NCBI GenBank assembly: GCA_001800745.1
Contig: MGVZ01000028.1
Coordinates: forward strand, 1-39,925
DNA length: 39,925 nucleotides
Direction of reading: 5' to 3'
Origin: Euryarchaeota archaeon RBG_16_67_27
Lineage (GTDB): Archaea; Thermoplasmatota; Thermoplasmata; RBG-16-68-12
The first letter of the stretch is position 1. The number at the start of each line of letters is the position of its first letter. The notes below the pieces were generated by a model that was not told where the DNA came from, ran no database searches, and saw only the letters and a list, made by a program, of their open reading frames with translations. The position numbers and the translations under genes are program-made. Shown here piece by piece: positions 7,376-16,015 of this stretch.

Positions 7376-7384
7376 GTTAAATAC
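7376..7384 (+). promoter_or_regulatory. TATA/BRE promoter of the ribosomal protein operon
   Basis: AAACCGTTAAATACG is the only A/T-rich stretch in about 200 bases; the AAACC side fits a purine-rich BRE and GTTAAATAC the TATA box. A start near 7407 would give a leader of about 155 nt before L3, unusually long for this genome, where most other promoters are leaderless. Confidence 0.65.
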
Positions 7385-7454
7385 GCCCTTCTCATAGGCT
7401 CGCCGGTCGCGCCGACCAGACGCGCTCGGGCAATCCTTCGTGGACCCCGGGAAT

Positions 7455-7486
7455 GCGGCCCTGACCCTTCTGGGCCCGCAGGCCGC
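7455..7486 (+). promoter_or_regulatory. nested leader hairpin upstream of L3
   Basis: GCGGCC (7455-7460) pairs with GGCCGC (7481-7486), and inside it CCC (7465-7467) can pair with GGG (7472-7474) around TTCT. It lies in the inferred leader and could be a structured site for autoregulation, but no known family is recognised. Confidence 0.35.
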
Positions 7487-7513
7487 GTCACGGTGGTGCG
7501 AACGAGCCCACTC

Positions 7514-7535
7514 CTCTCCACGTGATCGTGGAGAG
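7514..7535 (+). promoter_or_regulatory. 9-bp perfect hairpin in the L3 leader
   Basis: CTCTCCACG (7514-7522) and CGTGGAGAG (7527-7535) are exact complements around a TGAT loop, 12 nt before the AGGAGG of L3. There is no U tract, so it is not an obvious terminator. Its position next to the ribosome-binding site suggests translational control of the first ribosomal gene. Confidence 0.55.
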
Positions 7536-7561
7536 ATGCCCCTCCCAGGAGGAGCCGCGCT

Positions 7562-8563
7562 ATGCCGAAGGAGCACCGACCCCGCCACGGTTCGATGGGC
7601 TTCTCGCCCAGGAAGCGCAGCGAGAGCCCGGTCCCGCACTTCTCGAGCTGGCCCGAGCACGACGGCACGCCGAAGGTCCAGGGCTTCGCCGGGTACAAGG
7701 CGGGCATGACCCACGCGATGATCGTCGACTACCGGCCGACGTCCACGACGTCGGGCCAGGAGGTCCAGGTCCCCGTGACCGTCGTCGAGGTCCCCCCGAT
7801 GAAGGTCGCGGGCGTCCGGGTCTACCGGCAAACCCACGAGGGACTCAAGGCGGTCGCGGAGGTGTGGGCCGCGAAGCTCGACAGCGCGCTCCGCCGTGTC
7901 TTCCCGATCCCGAAGGACTACGAGCCCGATGCCGCGTGGAAGGAGGTCGACGCGGTCACGATCGACGAGGTCCGTCTCATCACGTACACACAGCCCGCCC
8001 TCGTGACCGGCGTGCCGAAGACGAAGCCGGAGCTCATGGAGAACCGGGTCGGCGGCGGCACGATCGAGGACCGCCTCGCGTACGCGAGGGCGCTCATCGG
8101 GAGGGACATCGCGGTCACGGACTTCTGCAAGGAAGGGTCCATGGTCGACGTCGCGGCGATCACGAAGGGGAAGGGCTGGCAGGGCCACCACACCCGGTGG
8201 GGCACGAAGCTCCTGAGCCACAAGAACTCGAAGCACCGCCGGAACATCGGCACCCTCGGGAACTTCCAGCCCGGCTACGTGCGCCCGACGGTCCCGCAGG
8301 GCGGCCAGACGGGGTACCACCAGCGCACGGAGTACAACAAGCGGGTCCTCAAGGTCGGCGCGAACGGCGAGGAGGTCACCACGGACGGAGGCTTCCTTCA
8401 CTACGGCCAGGTCCGGAACCCGTACATCCTTCTCCACGGCTCGATCCCCGGCCCCGCGAAGCGGCTGATCCGCCTCCGGGACTCGACCCGCGGTGGCTAC
8501 GTGAAGCTCGAGAAGCCGCCGGAGATCACGTATATCTCCCGCGAATCGAAGCAGGGGGCCTGA
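7562..8563 (+). CDS. rpl3: ribosomal protein uL3
   Basis: 333 residues, the usual archaeal length. It opens with a basic segment (MPKEHRPRHGSMGFSPRKRS) and contains the family region GKGWQGHHTRWGTKL with its conserved His, followed by the HKNSKHRRNIGTLG and PTVPQGGQTGYHQRTEYN segments that reach towards the peptidyl-transferase centre. The ATG is preceded by AGGAGG at 8 nt, the strongest ribosome-binding site of the cluster, as fits the first gene. L3 is a primary 23S rRNA binder and begins the 25-gene ribosomal block. Confidence 0.97.
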   Translation: MPKEHRPRHGSMGFSPRKRSESPVPHFSSWPEHDGTPKVQGFAGYKAGMTHAMIVDYRPTSTTSGQEVQVPVTVVEVPPMKVAGVRVYRQTHEGLKAVAEVWAAKLDSALRRVFPIPKDYEPDAAWKEVDAVTIDEVRLITYTQPALVTGVPKTKPELMENRVGGGTIEDRLAYARALIGRDIAVTDFCKEGSMVDVAAITKGKGWQGHHTRWGTKLLSHKNSKHRRNIGTLGNFQPGYVRPTVPQGGQTGYHQRTEYNKRVLKVGANGEEVTTDGGFLHYGQVRNPYILLHGSIPGPAKRLIRLRDSTRGGYVKLEKPPEITYISRESKQGA

Positions 8564-8565
8564 GC

Positions 8566-9492
8566 ATGGCCGAGGACGAAGTACGGGAGGGGACCGAGGC
8601 GGCCGCGGCGAAGCCGAAGAAGGAGAAGCCCGCGCGGCGCAAAGGGGCGAAAGCGAAGGCGACGAAGGAGGTCCACGCGAAGAAGGCCCCCCGCGAGGCT
8701 CCGCCCCTGAAGCCCGGCCAGGTTCACGTGTACGCCCTCGACGGGAAGGCAATCCGGGCCGTCGACCTCCCGGCCGTGTTCCTCTCCGAGCTCCGTCCCG
8801 ACCTCGTCCGCCGGGCGGTGACCGCGTTCCAGGCGAACCGGCGCCAGCCGTACGGGTCCTCCCGCACCGCGGGGACCCGGCACTCCGTCCGCTGGTCCGG
8901 GAAGGGCCACGGCGTGTCGCGCGTCCCGAGAATCCGCGGCACGATGACGGGCGCCCAGGCGCCCGGGACCGTCGGCGGCCGCCGCGCACATCCCCCGCGG
9001 GTCGAGGCAGTCTGGGCGAAGAAGGTCAACGAGCAGGAGCGACGCCTCGCGCGCAACGCGGCGCTCGCGGCCGTGAAGGACTCCGCGCTCGTCGCCCGCC
9101 GAGGCCACCGGTTCCTCGCGGACCTGAGCCTGCCCGTCGTCGTCGAGGACGGCCTCGAGGCGCTCGAGCCGAAGGACGGCCTGACACGTGAGGGGCTGGA
9201 GATCCTCCACCGGCTCGGCGTCTACGACGACGTCATGCGCGCGAAGGCGGGGCGGCACGTGCGCGCGGGGCGCGGCAAGATGCGCGGCCGACGGTACCGC
9301 CGGCCGACGAGCCTGCTCCTCGTCGTCAAGGAGCCCGCGAAGGTCCGGCGCGCGTTCGGGAACCTCCCGGGCGTGGACGTCGTGAGCCCGTCGGCGCTGA
9401 ACGCGGAGATCCTCGCCCCCGGGGGCGACGCGGGTCGGCTCACGGTGTTCAGCGAGGGCGCGCTCGAGATCCTCAGGAGCTGGGCCGCATGA
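8566..9492 (+). CDS. rpl4: ribosomal protein uL4 with Lys/Ala-rich N-terminal extension
   Basis: 308 residues. The core from about residue 48 (VHVYALDGKAIRAVDLP) is a normal archaeal/eukaryotic-type L4, with the loop region [17 protein letters not shown] and GKGHGVSRVPR lining the exit tunnel. Before it lies a 45-residue low-complexity tail rich in Lys, Ala and Glu that ordinary archaeal L4 (around 250-260 residues) lacks. The start at 8566 lies two bases after the L3 stop; the 656-residue ORF in the track is this gene plus an out-of-frame reading of L3. The L4 stop overlaps the L23 start as ATGA. Confidence 0.96.
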   Translation: MAEDEVREGTEAAAAKPKKEKPARRKGAKAKATKEVHAKKAPREAPPLKPGQVHVYALDGKAIRAVDLPAVFLSELRPDLVRRAVTAFQANRRQPYGSSRTAGTRHSVRWSGKGHGVSRVPRIRGTMTGAQAPGTVGGRRAHPPRVEAVWAKKVNEQERRLARNAALAAVKDSALVARRGHRFLADLSLPVVVEDGLEALEPKDGLTREGLEILHRLGVYDDVMRAKAGRHVRAGRGKMRGRRYRRPTSLLLVVKEPAKVRRAFGNLPGVDVVSPSALNAEILAPGGDAGRLTVFSEGALEILRSWAA

Positions 9493-9770
9493 AGCCGCAC
9501 GACATCCTCCTCCACCCCTACGTGACGGAGAAGACGCTGAACATGCTCCAGGGCACGCCTGCGCAGAACCTCAAGGACGGGAACCGGCTCGAGTTCCTTG
9601 TCCGCCGGGAGGCGACGAAGCCCGAGATCAAGAAGGCGTTCGAGGAGCAGTTCCAGGTAAAGGTCAAGAGCGTGAACACGTTCGTCCGCAAGGACGGGAA
9701 GCACGCGATCATCCATCTCAAGCCCGAGTTCTCCGCGGAGGAGATCGGGATGCGGATCGGGGTGTTCTGA
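9489..9770 (+). CDS. rpl23: ribosomal protein uL23
   Basis: 93 residues. It begins with the typical DILLHPYVTEKTLNML helix, followed by the RLEFLVRREATKPEIKKAFEEQF region and the conserved VKVKSVNTFV strand. It binds 23S rRNA at the exit tunnel mouth, where signal recognition particle docks. The ATG overlaps the L4 stop (ATGA) and its own stop overlaps the L2 start (TGATG), indicating translational coupling on both sides. Confidence 0.96.
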   Translation: MKPHDILLHPYVTEKTLNMLQGTPAQNLKDGNRLEFLVRREATKPEIKKAFEEQFQVKVKSVNTFVRKDGKHAIIHLKPEFSAEEIGMRIGVF

Positions 9771-10480
9771 TGGGAAAGAACCTCCCGACCCAGCGCCGAG
9801 GTCGCGGGACCTCGCCGACGTACCGGTCGCCGAGCCACCGCCACCCGGGCCCGGTCGTCCACCCGAGGCTTCGCGGCGCCGGCGTCGTCACGGACATCTT
9901 CCAGGCGCCCGGCCACACCGCGCCCCTCGCCCGCGTCACGTACGACGGGCAGGAGGTCCTCATGATCGCCTGCGACGGCCTCCAGGTCGGCCAGCAGGTC
10001 ACCGTCGGGGCGGTGAACGTCGACCGGGGGAACACGCTCCCGCTGAGCGACATCCCCGAGGGCACCCTCGTCTACAACCTCGAGGCGGCCCCCGGGGACG
10101 GCGGCCGGTTCGTCCGAGCCGCCGGGACGACGGCCGTCGTCGTGAGCCGCGGGGAACGGATCGTCGTGCAGCTGCCGTCAGGCCACTTCCGGTCGTTCCA
10201 CCCGGCGTGCCGCGCGACGATCGGCGCGGTCGCGGGCGCGGGCCGCGGCGACAAGCCGTTCACGAAGGCGGGCAAGAAGCACCACGCCTTCCGGTCGTTC
10301 AGCAAGGCGTACTTCAAGGTCCGCGGGGTGGCGATGAACCCGGTGGACCACCCGCACGGCGGCGGGTCGCACCAGCACGTCGGCCGGCCGTCGACCGTCG
10401 GATATGACGCTCCTCCCGGCCAGAAGGTCGGCCGGCTGTCCCCGAGGCCGAAGCGGATGAAGAAGCGGAAGGAGAGGTGA
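9770..10480 (+). CDS. rpl2: ribosomal protein uL2
   Basis: 236 residues, the normal archaeal length. The signature [14 protein letters not shown] near the C terminus carries the conserved histidine close to the peptidyl-transferase centre, and the middle shows the SH3-like RNA-binding part ([23 protein letters not shown]). It ends in a basic [10 protein letters not shown] tail. The ATG shares its A with the L23 TGA stop. Confidence 0.97.
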   Translation: MGKNLPTQRRGRGTSPTYRSPSHRHPGPVVHPRLRGAGVVTDIFQAPGHTAPLARVTYDGQEVLMIACDGLQVGQQVTVGAVNVDRGNTLPLSDIPEGTLVYNLEAAPGDGGRFVRAAGTTAVVVSRGERIVVQLPSGHFRSFHPACRATIGAVAGAGRGDKPFTKAGKKHHAFRSFSKAYFKVRGVAMNPVDHPHGGGSHQHVGRPSTVGYDAPPGQKVGRLSPRPKRMKKRKER

Positions 10481-10482
10481 CG

Positions 10483-10947
10483 ATGGCGAAGAGGATGGGC
10501 GGGCTCGCGAAGGCGGCCCGCCGGAAGCTGCGGAAGCGCGCGGGCGTCGTCGAGACCCGCCGCCGGAAGGAGTTCACGTACCGCGGGTACACGATGGAGG
10601 AGATGAAGGCGATGACGCTCGATGAGATTGTCGAGCTCCTCCCCGCCCGCTCCCGCCGATCCTTCGTCCGCGGTATCGATGGGGAACGCCTGACGTTCGT
10701 CGAGAAGCTCCGCGCGAACGGGACGGAGGACGCCGTTCGGACGCACTGCCGGGACGTCCCGATCCTCCCGGACTTCGTCGGCAAGAAGGTCGCCGTCCAC
10801 AACGGGAAGGAGTTCGTGAACGTCGAGATCAAGCCCGAGATGATTGGGCACTTCCTCGGCGAGTTCGCGATGACGCGCAAGGTCGTCTCCCACAGCGGTC
10901 CCGGCGTCGGCGCGACGCGCTCGTCGAAGTTCATGCCGCTCAAATGA
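10483..10947 (+). CDS. rps19: ribosomal protein uS19
   Basis: 154 residues from the ATG at 10483, which follows GGTGACG; the track's GTG at 10477 lies inside that ribosome-binding site and overlaps the L2 stop. The C-terminal half carries the diagnostic [23 protein letters not shown] and [16 protein letters not shown] segments. The N-terminal 60 residues are the archaeal/eukaryotic extension ([19 protein letters not shown]). Head of the small subunit, next to S13. Confidence 0.96.
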   Translation: MAKRMGGLAKAARRKLRKRAGVVETRRRKEFTYRGYTMEEMKAMTLDEIVELLPARSRRSFVRGIDGERLTFVEKLRANGTEDAVRTHCRDVPILPDFVGKKVAVHNGKEFVNVEIKPEMIGHFLGEFAMTRKVVSHSGPGVGATRSSKFMPLK

Positions 10948-10956
10948 GGTCGGACG

Positions 10957-11412
10957 ATGGCGAAGCTCGGGTACACGGTGGATTTCAAGATCGAGACGAT
11001 GGCCCGCGCGTACGGCCGCGAGCTCCCGATCGCATGGAAGAAGAGCGTCGAGCTCGCCCGCGCGATCCGCGGGAAGACCGTCGAGCAGGCGCGGCAGTAC
11101 CTCGAGCGCGTCACGGACCTCAAGCAGCCGGTCCCCATGAAGACGTACAATCGCTGGGTCGCCCACAAGGCGGGCTACGGCCCCGCGCGGTACCCCGTGA
11201 AGGCTGCGAAGGCGTTCCTGAAGATTCTGGACAACGCGATCGCGAACGCGGAGTTCACGGGGAAGGACGACCCGGACGCGATGGTCGTGCGGGTCGTGAA
11301 CGCGCACAAGGGCTCGATCACGAAGGGTTCCCGGCCCCGGGCCTACGGGCGGAGCGGCCCGTGGAACCAGGACACCGTGAACCTCGAGATCGTCCTCGAG
11401 GAGGTGGCCTGA
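10957..11412 (+). CDS. rpl22: ribosomal protein uL22
   Basis: 151 residues. KSVELARAIRGKTVEQARQYL is the first conserved helix region, and SKGSRPRAYGRSGP-like sequence (here TKGSRPRAYGRSGPWN) forms the tunnel-lining hairpin. The start sits nine bases after the S19 stop in the recurrent TGAGGTSGGACGATG junction of this operon. Archaeal-type length with the short N-terminal addition before the core. Confidence 0.95.
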   Translation: MAKLGYTVDFKIETMARAYGRELPIAWKKSVELARAIRGKTVEQARQYLERVTDLKQPVPMKTYNRWVAHKAGYGPARYPVKAAKAFLKILDNAIANAEFTGKDDPDAMVVRVVNAHKGSITKGSRPRAYGRSGPWNQDTVNLEIVLEEVA

Positions 11413-12294
11413 GTGCCCGAGGCGAAGTCGGCCCGGCGGAAGGACCGGCGGATCATCGCGGAGAACGTCCGACGGGTCCTCCTCAAGGAGTACCTGATGC
11501 GGGAGACGCGCCGCGCGGGCTTCGGCGGCCTCGACATCCAGCGGACGCCGATGGGCACCCGCGTGACCCTGCTCGCAGAGCGCCCGGGGCTCGTCATCGG
11601 ACGGAAGGGCGGGACGATCAAGATGCTCACGGAGGCGGTGGAGAAGAGCTTCAAGTTCGACAACCCCCAGATCGAGGTCCAGGAGGTCGAGCAGCCCTCG
11701 CTCAACGCGCAGATCATGGCGGAGAAGCTCGCGAACGCCCTCGAACGGGGCTGGCACTTCCGCCGCGCGGGGCACTCGACCGTCCGTCGGATCACGGAGG
11801 CCGGCGCGAAGGGATGCCTCGTCGTGATCGCGGGCAAGCTCACGGGCCAGCGGCACCGCAGGGTGAAGTTCAAGGCGGGCCACATCAAGTACTGCGGGGA
11901 GCCTCGAAACCTCTGGATGGACACGGGCTTCGCGGTCGCGAAGCTCAAGCCGGGGGTGATCGGGGTGACGGTGGAGATCATGGACCCGCGCGCGAAGCTC
12001 CCGGACGACATCGAGGTCGCCCCCGCGGTCCCGGCGGACGCGGCACCCATGCCGCCGCTTACGAAGCCGCCGGCCTCCGAGGGCCCTATCGAGGAGGCCG
12101 CCCCCCCGACCCCCACTGAGGCGCCCGAGGCGCCTGCGGATGAAGAGGCCGTCGTGCTCCTGGAAGAACCCGAGGCGAAGAAGGTCGCGGTGACGGCGAC
12201 CAAGGTCGCGGGCCGGCGACTCAAGAAGGCGCTCAAGCAGGTCAAGGACGTCGAGGTCGACGTCGAGATCGAGGTCAAGGAGGGGGAGAAGTAG
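11413..12294 (+). CDS. rps3: ribosomal protein uS3 with acidic/basic C-terminal tail
   Basis: 293 residues, GTG start directly after the L22 TGA with GGAGGTGG upstream. The KH domain shows GLVIGRKGGTIKML (the GxxG loop) and the S3 C-terminal domain shows FRRAGHSTVRRITEAGAKG and GKLTGQRHRRVKFKAGH. After about residue 205 comes a Pro/Ala/Glu-rich stretch and then a Lys/Val/Glu-rich end (KKALKQVKDVEVDVEIEV). Archaeal S3 often has a variable tail, but about 85 residues is long. It contributes to the mRNA entry channel. Confidence 0.95.
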   Translation: MPEAKSARRKDRRIIAENVRRVLLKEYLMRETRRAGFGGLDIQRTPMGTRVTLLAERPGLVIGRKGGTIKMLTEAVEKSFKFDNPQIEVQEVEQPSLNAQIMAEKLANALERGWHFRRAGHSTVRRITEAGAKGCLVVIAGKLTGQRHRRVKFKAGHIKYCGEPRNLWMDTGFAVAKLKPGVIGVTVEIMDPRAKLPDDIEVAPAVPADAAPMPPLTKPPASEGPIEEAAPPTPTEAPEAPADEEAVVLLEEPEAKKVAVTATKVAGRRLKKALKQVKDVEVDVEIEVKEGEK

Positions 12295-12546
12295 ATGCCC
12301 CTCCTGCGCACGAAGGAGATCCGCGCGATGGACGCGGAGACGCGGTCGAAGAAGCTCACGGAGCTTCGGGACGAGCTCATGCACGAGCGGGGCGTCGCCG
12401 CGATGGGCGGAGCGCCTCCGAGCCCCGGCAAGATCCGCGCGCTCCGGAAGAACATCGCACGCATCCTCACGGTCATGCGGGAAGAAGAACGATTCGGAGC
12501 CCGCGCGGCGGCGAAGCCCGTGCCCGCGAAGGAGGAGACGGGCTGA
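12295..12546 (+). CDS. rpl29: ribosomal protein uL29
   Basis: 83 residues. LRTKEIRAMDAETRSKKL and ELRDELMHERGVAAMGG with KIRALRKNIARILTVMREEE make the two-helix hairpin typical of L29. The ATG follows the S3 TAG without a gap. A short Ala/Lys tail follows the helices. It binds next to L23 at the tunnel exit. Confidence 0.93.
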   Translation: MPLLRTKEIRAMDAETRSKKLTELRDELMHERGVAAMGGAPPSPGKIRALRKNIARILTVMREEERFGARAAAKPVPAKEETG

Positions 12547-12845
12547 TGGCGGGGATCTGTTCCACCTGCGGGCTCCCGGACGAGTTGTGCATGTGCGAGG
12601 AGCTCGCGAAGGAACAGCAGCGGATCCGCGTCTACACGGACACGCGCCGGTATGGGAAGGTGATGACGATTGTCGACGGGCTGGATGGCACGGACATCAA
12701 TCTCGACGAGCTCGCACGGCTCCTCAAGAACCGCTGCGCGGCGGGCGGAACCGCGAAGGAGGGCCGGATCGAGCTTCAAGGAGAGCACCGCAAGAAGGTC
12801 CAGGCCGTCCTCCAGGGGATGGGCTACTCCGTGGGGGTCGTCTGA
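12546..12845 (+). CDS. translation initiation factor aIF1 (SUI1 family)
   Basis: 99 residues of SUI1/eIF1 type. The core YGKVMTIVDGLDGTDINLDELARLL and CAAGGTAKEGRIELQGEH (basic loop and beta strand) is diagnostic. The N terminus carries CSTCGLPDELCMC, a Cys4 knuckle (C5, C8, C15, C17) also seen in other archaeal SUI1 proteins. aIF1 monitors start-codon selection in the P site. It overlaps the L29 stop as TGATG, and its place between L29 and Rnp1 is the usual archaeal gene order. Confidence 0.95.
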   Translation: MAGICSTCGLPDELCMCEELAKEQQRIRVYTDTRRYGKVMTIVDGLDGTDINLDELARLLKNRCAAGGTAKEGRIELQGEHRKKVQAVLQGMGYSVGVV

Positions 12846-12846
12846 G

Positions 12847-13098
12847 ATGAACCTGCGGAAGCACGAGCTCATCGGTCTGCGTGTCGAGATCGTCCGCTCC
12901 GAGGACCCCGGCCTCCTCGGCGTGGCCGGCGTCGTCGTGGACGAGACGAGGAACACCCTGCTCATCGACGCGGCCGGCCGCGAGAAGCGCGTCGCGAAGC
13001 AGGGTTCCCGATTCCGGTTTGACGTTCCGGGCGGCGCCGAGGTCGAGGGCGACGAGATTCGCTTCCGACCGGAGGACCGCATCAAGAAGGCACGGTGA
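12847..13098 (+). CDS. rnp1: RNase P protein component 1 (Rpp29/Pop4 homologue)
   Basis: 83 residues. [33 protein letters not shown] is the Sm-like Rpp29 fold, followed by [22 protein letters not shown]. It binds the archaeal RNase P RNA with Rpp21 to aid 5' maturation of pre-tRNA. The ATG lies one base after the aIF1 stop. The track lists it only inside a longer frame starting at 12670. Confidence 0.94.
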   Translation: MNLRKHELIGLRVEIVRSEDPGLLGVAGVVVDETRNTLLIDAAGREKRVAKQGSRFRFDVPGGAEVEGDEIRFRPEDRIKKAR

Positions 13099-13104
13099 CC
13101 CAGG

Positions 13105-13467
13105 ATGGCGAAGGCGGAGAAGAAGGAGAAGTCGTCGGCGCGGGACATCGGAATCGACGTCCCGGTCCCCGAGCGCGCGTGCGCGGACGCGCACTGTCCG
13201 TTCCACGGGAAGCTCGCCGTCCGCGGGCAGGCGCTCGACGCCGTCGTCGTCTCGACGCGGATGCAGCGCACGGTCGTCGTCGAACGGGAGTACCTTCGGT
13301 ACCTCCAGAAGTTCGAACGGTACGAGAAGCGCACGCGCCGGATGAACGTCCACGCGCCGCCATGCCTCGGCCTGGTCCCAGGACACCGCGTGACGATCAT
13401 GGAGTGTCGTCCGCTGAGCAAGACCGTGAGCTACGTCGCGATCCGCAACCGGGGGGTGAGCGCGTGA
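13105..13467 (+). CDS. rps17: ribosomal protein uS17
   Basis: 120 residues. The OB-fold core runs from [34 protein letters not shown] to [19 protein letters not shown]. Before it are about 30 residues of an archaeal N-terminal extension with two Cys (ACADAHC) before PFHG. It binds the 5' domain of 16S rRNA. Its TGA overlaps the L14 GTG start. Confidence 0.95.
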   Translation: MAKAEKKEKSSARDIGIDVPVPERACADAHCPFHGKLAVRGQALDAVVVSTRMQRTVVVEREYLRYLQKFERYEKRTRRMNVHAPPCLGLVPGHRVTIMECRPLSKTVSYVAIRNRGVSA

Positions 13468-13862
13468 AGGGCTTGCCCGGGCGCCAGACCCGGGGCCTCC
13501 CGAAGGGCTCTCGGATCGAGTGCATCGACAACACGGGGGCGAAGATCGTCGAGATCGTCGAGGTGCCGAAGTACCGCGGCGTCCGGAAGCGCCGGTCGTC
13601 GGCGGGAATCGCCGACCTCCTCGTCGTCACGGTGAAGCGGGGCACCCCGGAGACGCGCAAGCAGCTCATGAACGCCGTGGTCGTGCGCCAGCGCCGGCCG
13701 TTCCGGCGGCCCGAGGGCACGATGGTCCAGTTCGAGGACAACGCGTGCGTGATCGTCACCCCGGAGGGCGAGGCGAAGGGATCGGACATCAAGGGCCCCG
13801 TGGCCCGCGAGGCGGCAGAGCGTTGGCCGCGGATCGCCGCCACGGCGAGCATGATCGTGTGA
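13464..13862 (+). CDS. rpl14: ribosomal protein uL14
   Basis: 132 residues, GTG start overlapping the S17 stop as GTGA. The sequence shows [41 protein letters not shown] and [29 protein letters not shown], which are the L14 strands and inter-subunit contact region. Length is normal for archaea. In the track it is hidden in a 255-residue frame that begins upstream. Confidence 0.95.
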   Translation: MKGLPGRQTRGLPKGSRIECIDNTGAKIVEIVEVPKYRGVRKRRSSAGIADLLVVTVKRGTPETRKQLMNAVVVRQRRPFRRPEGTMVQFEDNACVIVTPEGEAKGSDIKGPVAREAAERWPRIAATASMIV

Positions 13863-13871
13863 GGTCGGACG

Positions 13872-14231
13872 ATGGTGAGCACGAGACCCCGGGTGCAACG
13901 GAAGCGGGCCGCGGAGGCGCCCCTCCACCGCCGCCGGATCGCCGCGTCGTCCCACCTGTCGCCGGCGATGCACGAGAAGTCGAAGGCGCGCCTTCCCCGC
14001 GCCCTCCCCGTCCGGAAGGGCGACACGGTCCGCGTGATGCGCGGGACGTTCCGCGGCCGGGAGGGCAAGGTCGTCAGCGTGGACCGCGTCGACGGGAGCG
14101 TCGTCGTCGAGGGGATCACGATCGAGAAGACGGACGAGAAGAAGGTCCCGCGGCCGATCCACGCATCGAACCTCATGATCACGAAGTTGGACGACACGGA
14201 CCCGTGGCGGAGGAAGAAGCTCCAGGAGTGA
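13872..14231 (+). CDS. rpl24: ribosomal protein uL24
   Basis: 119 residues. A basic N terminus (RPRVQRKRAAEAPLHRRR) is followed by the KOW motif LPVRKGDTVRVMRGTFRGREGKVVSVDR and the family end TIEKTDEKKVPRPIHASNLMI. The start uses the recurrent TGAGGTCGGACGATG junction after L14. Assembly initiator of the large subunit. Confidence 0.95.
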   Translation: MVSTRPRVQRKRAAEAPLHRRRIAASSHLSPAMHEKSKARLPRALPVRKGDTVRVMRGTFRGREGKVVSVDRVDGSVVVEGITIEKTDEKKVPRPIHASNLMITKLDDTDPWRRKKLQE

Positions 14232-14235
14232 GTCG

Positions 14236-14946
14236 ATGAAGAAACATCTCAAGCGGCTGCCGGCCCCGAGGAGTTGGGCGATCTCCCGCAAGACGGCCTT
14301 CTGGACGATCCGCCCGTCCCCGGGCCCTCACGAGGCGGAGGCGAGCGTCCCGGTCGGCCTGATCCTGCGGGACATGCTCTCCGTCTGCGCCACCGCCCGG
14401 GAGGCGCGACACATCCTCCACGGCCGCGGTATCCTCGTCGACGGCCGGGCGGTCAGGGACCCGAAGTTCCCCGTCGGGCTCATGGACGTCCTGTCCCTCG
14501 CGGAGACGAAGCAGCACTATCGGATGATGGTCAGTACCCGGGGCCGGATGGCCCTCGTCCCCGTGGACGACGCGGACGCGAAGTGGAAGCTCTGCCGGAT
14601 CGAGGACAAGACGACCGTGCGGGGCGGCAAGATCCAGATCAACCTCCACGACGGGCGGAACCTCCTCGTGCCGAAGAACGAATACCGGACGGGCACGACG
14701 CTGAAGCTCCAGCTTCCGGGCCAGAAGGTGCTCGGGCACTACGAGCTCGTTCCCGGCGCCCCGACGGTGATCACCGGCGGCAAGCACGTCGGAGAGGTCG
14801 CCCATGTCCTCGACGTCCGCCTGACGCGGAACCCGCGCGCGAACGTCGTCACGTTCAAGGAGGGCTTCTCCACGGACATCGACAAGGTGTTCGTCGTCGG
14901 AAAGACCGCGCCGGAGGTCAAGGTGCCGGAGGCGCCGGCGCTGTAG
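14236..14946 (+). CDS. rps4e: ribosomal protein eS4
   Basis: 236 residues, found only in archaea and eukaryotes. [20 protein letters not shown] is the conserved N terminus, followed by the S4-like RNA-binding domain ([27 protein letters not shown]) and a C-terminal KOW segment ([18 protein letters not shown]). The start follows GGAGTGAGTCG, overlapping the L24 stop region. Standard position between L24 and L5. Confidence 0.96.
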   Translation: MKKHLKRLPAPRSWAISRKTAFWTIRPSPGPHEAEASVPVGLILRDMLSVCATAREARHILHGRGILVDGRAVRDPKFPVGLMDVLSLAETKQHYRMMVSTRGRMALVPVDDADAKWKLCRIEDKTTVRGGKIQINLHDGRNLLVPKNEYRTGTTLKLQLPGQKVLGHYELVPGAPTVITGGKHVGEVAHVLDVRLTRNPRANVVTFKEGFSTDIDKVFVVGKTAPEVKVPEAPAL

Positions 14947-14954
14947 GTGGGACG

Positions 14955-15464
14955 ATGGGGGACATGCGCGCGATCCAGGTGGAGAAGGTCGTCGTGAACA
15001 TCGGCGTCGGCGAGGCAGGGGACAAGCTCGTCAAGGCGCAGAAGGTTCTCGACCTCGTGACGAAGCGCAAGTCCGTCCAGACCCTGAGCCACCAGGCGGT
15101 CCGGGAGTGGGGGGTGCGGCGGAACATGCCGATCGGGGCTCGGGTCACGCTTCGTGGCCTGCCGGCGGAGGCGTTCCTCAAGGAGGCTTTCGAGATCCGG
15201 AGCCGCCGTCTCCCCGCATACAGCTTCGACCCCCGCGGCAACTTCTCCTTCGGCGTCCAGGACTACACGGACTTCCCGGGCATGAAGTACGACCCGGAGA
15301 TTGGGGTGTTCGGGATGGACGTCAGCGTGAGCCTGATGCGGCCGGGCTGGCGCGTCGCGCGCCGGAGCGTGAAGCCGCGGCCGATCGCGGCCCACCACCG
15401 GATCACGCGGGCGGACGGCATCGCGTTCATCAAGGATCACTTCAAGGTCGAGGTGGTCGAGTGA
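14955..15464 (+). CDS. rpl5: ribosomal protein uL5
   Basis: 169 residues. It shows [59 protein letters not shown] and the C-terminal [21 protein letters not shown] region. It binds 5S rRNA and contacts the P-site tRNA. The ATG at 14955 follows AGGTGGGACG. The track shows it only inside a 396-residue frame that reads through S4e. Confidence 0.95.
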   Translation: MGDMRAIQVEKVVVNIGVGEAGDKLVKAQKVLDLVTKRKSVQTLSHQAVREWGVRRNMPIGARVTLRGLPAEAFLKEAFEIRSRRLPAYSFDPRGNFSFGVQDYTDFPGMKYDPEIGVFGMDVSVSLMRPGWRVARRSVKPRPIAAHHRITRADGIAFIKDHFKVEVVE

Positions 15465-15607
15465 AGCGGACGCGGCAGTTCGGGCGGAGCAAGGGCTGCC
15501 TGCGATGCGGGCGGAAGCGCGGGATCGTCCGGCGGTACGGGCTCCACGTGTGCCGGCAGTGCTTCCGCGAGATTGCGTACGAACTCGGGTTCCGGAAGTA
15601 CAGCTGA
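15461..15607 (+). CDS. rps14: ribosomal protein uS14, zinc-binding form
   Basis: Only 48 residues, from a GTG that overlaps the L5 stop as GTGA; it is missing from the track as its own frame. CLRCGRKRG and CRQCFRE give the two CxxC pairs of the zinc-binding S14 type, and the end FRKYS is typical of archaeal/eukaryotic S14. It sits in the small-subunit head. Confidence 0.95.
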   Translation: MKRTRQFGRSKGCLRCGRKRGIVRRYGLHVCRQCFREIAYELGFRKYS

Positions 15608-15616
15608 GGTGACAGG

Positions 15617-16006
15617 ATGCTCCAGGATCCACTCAACGACGCGATGGCGACGATCCGCAACGCGGAGTCCGTCGGCAAGCGGGACTGCAAGCTGCGGCCC
15701 GCGTCGAAGCTCATCGGCCGCGTCCTCAAGGTCATGCAGGAGTCGGACTACATCGAGTCCTTCGAGTTCATCGAGGACCGGCGCGGTGGGATATACCAGG
15801 TCCGGCTCAAGGGGAACATCAACAGCTGCGGCGTGATCAAACCCCGGTTCGCCGTTCGGCGGCAGGACCTCGAGCGGTACGAGGCACGGTACCTCCCCGC
15901 GCAGGACTTCGGCGTCCTGATCCTGACGACGACGGAGGGAGTGATCTCGCAGGCGAAGGCGAAGGAGATCGGCGTTGGAGGCAAGCTCCTCGCATACGTG
16001 TACTGA
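15617..16006 (+). CDS. rps8: ribosomal protein uS8
   Basis: 129 residues. [18 protein letters not shown] is the N-terminal signature, and the C-terminal half has [40 protein letters not shown], the core rRNA-binding part. The start follows TGAGGTGACAGG after S14. Central-domain primary binding protein of the small subunit. Confidence 0.96.
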   Translation: MLQDPLNDAMATIRNAESVGKRDCKLRPASKLIGRVLKVMQESDYIESFEFIEDRRGGIYQVRLKGNINSCGVIKPRFAVRRQDLERYEARYLPAQDFGVLILTTTEGVISQAKAKEIGVGGKLLAYVY

Positions 16007-16015
16007 GGTGGGACG

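Larger units (their letters stand above)
7129..7561. promoter_or_regulatory. divergent control region between GTPase array and ribosomal operon
   Basis: This 433-base stretch contains no convincing gene. It holds a weak minus-strand TATA for GTPase 3 (TTTAAG at 7168-7173), a very GC-rich block with a perfect 20-bp palindrome (7336-7355), the plus-strand TATA of the ribosomal operon (7376-7384), and a leader of about 150 nt with two predicted hairpins before the L3 start. Many archaea have an RNA methyltransferase gene upstream of L3; none is seen here. Confidence 0.7.

Noticed and set aside
7514-7535. The 9-bp hairpin as an intrinsic terminator
   Set aside because: There is no U tract after it, and it lies between the promoter and the first gene of an operon that must be highly expressed.
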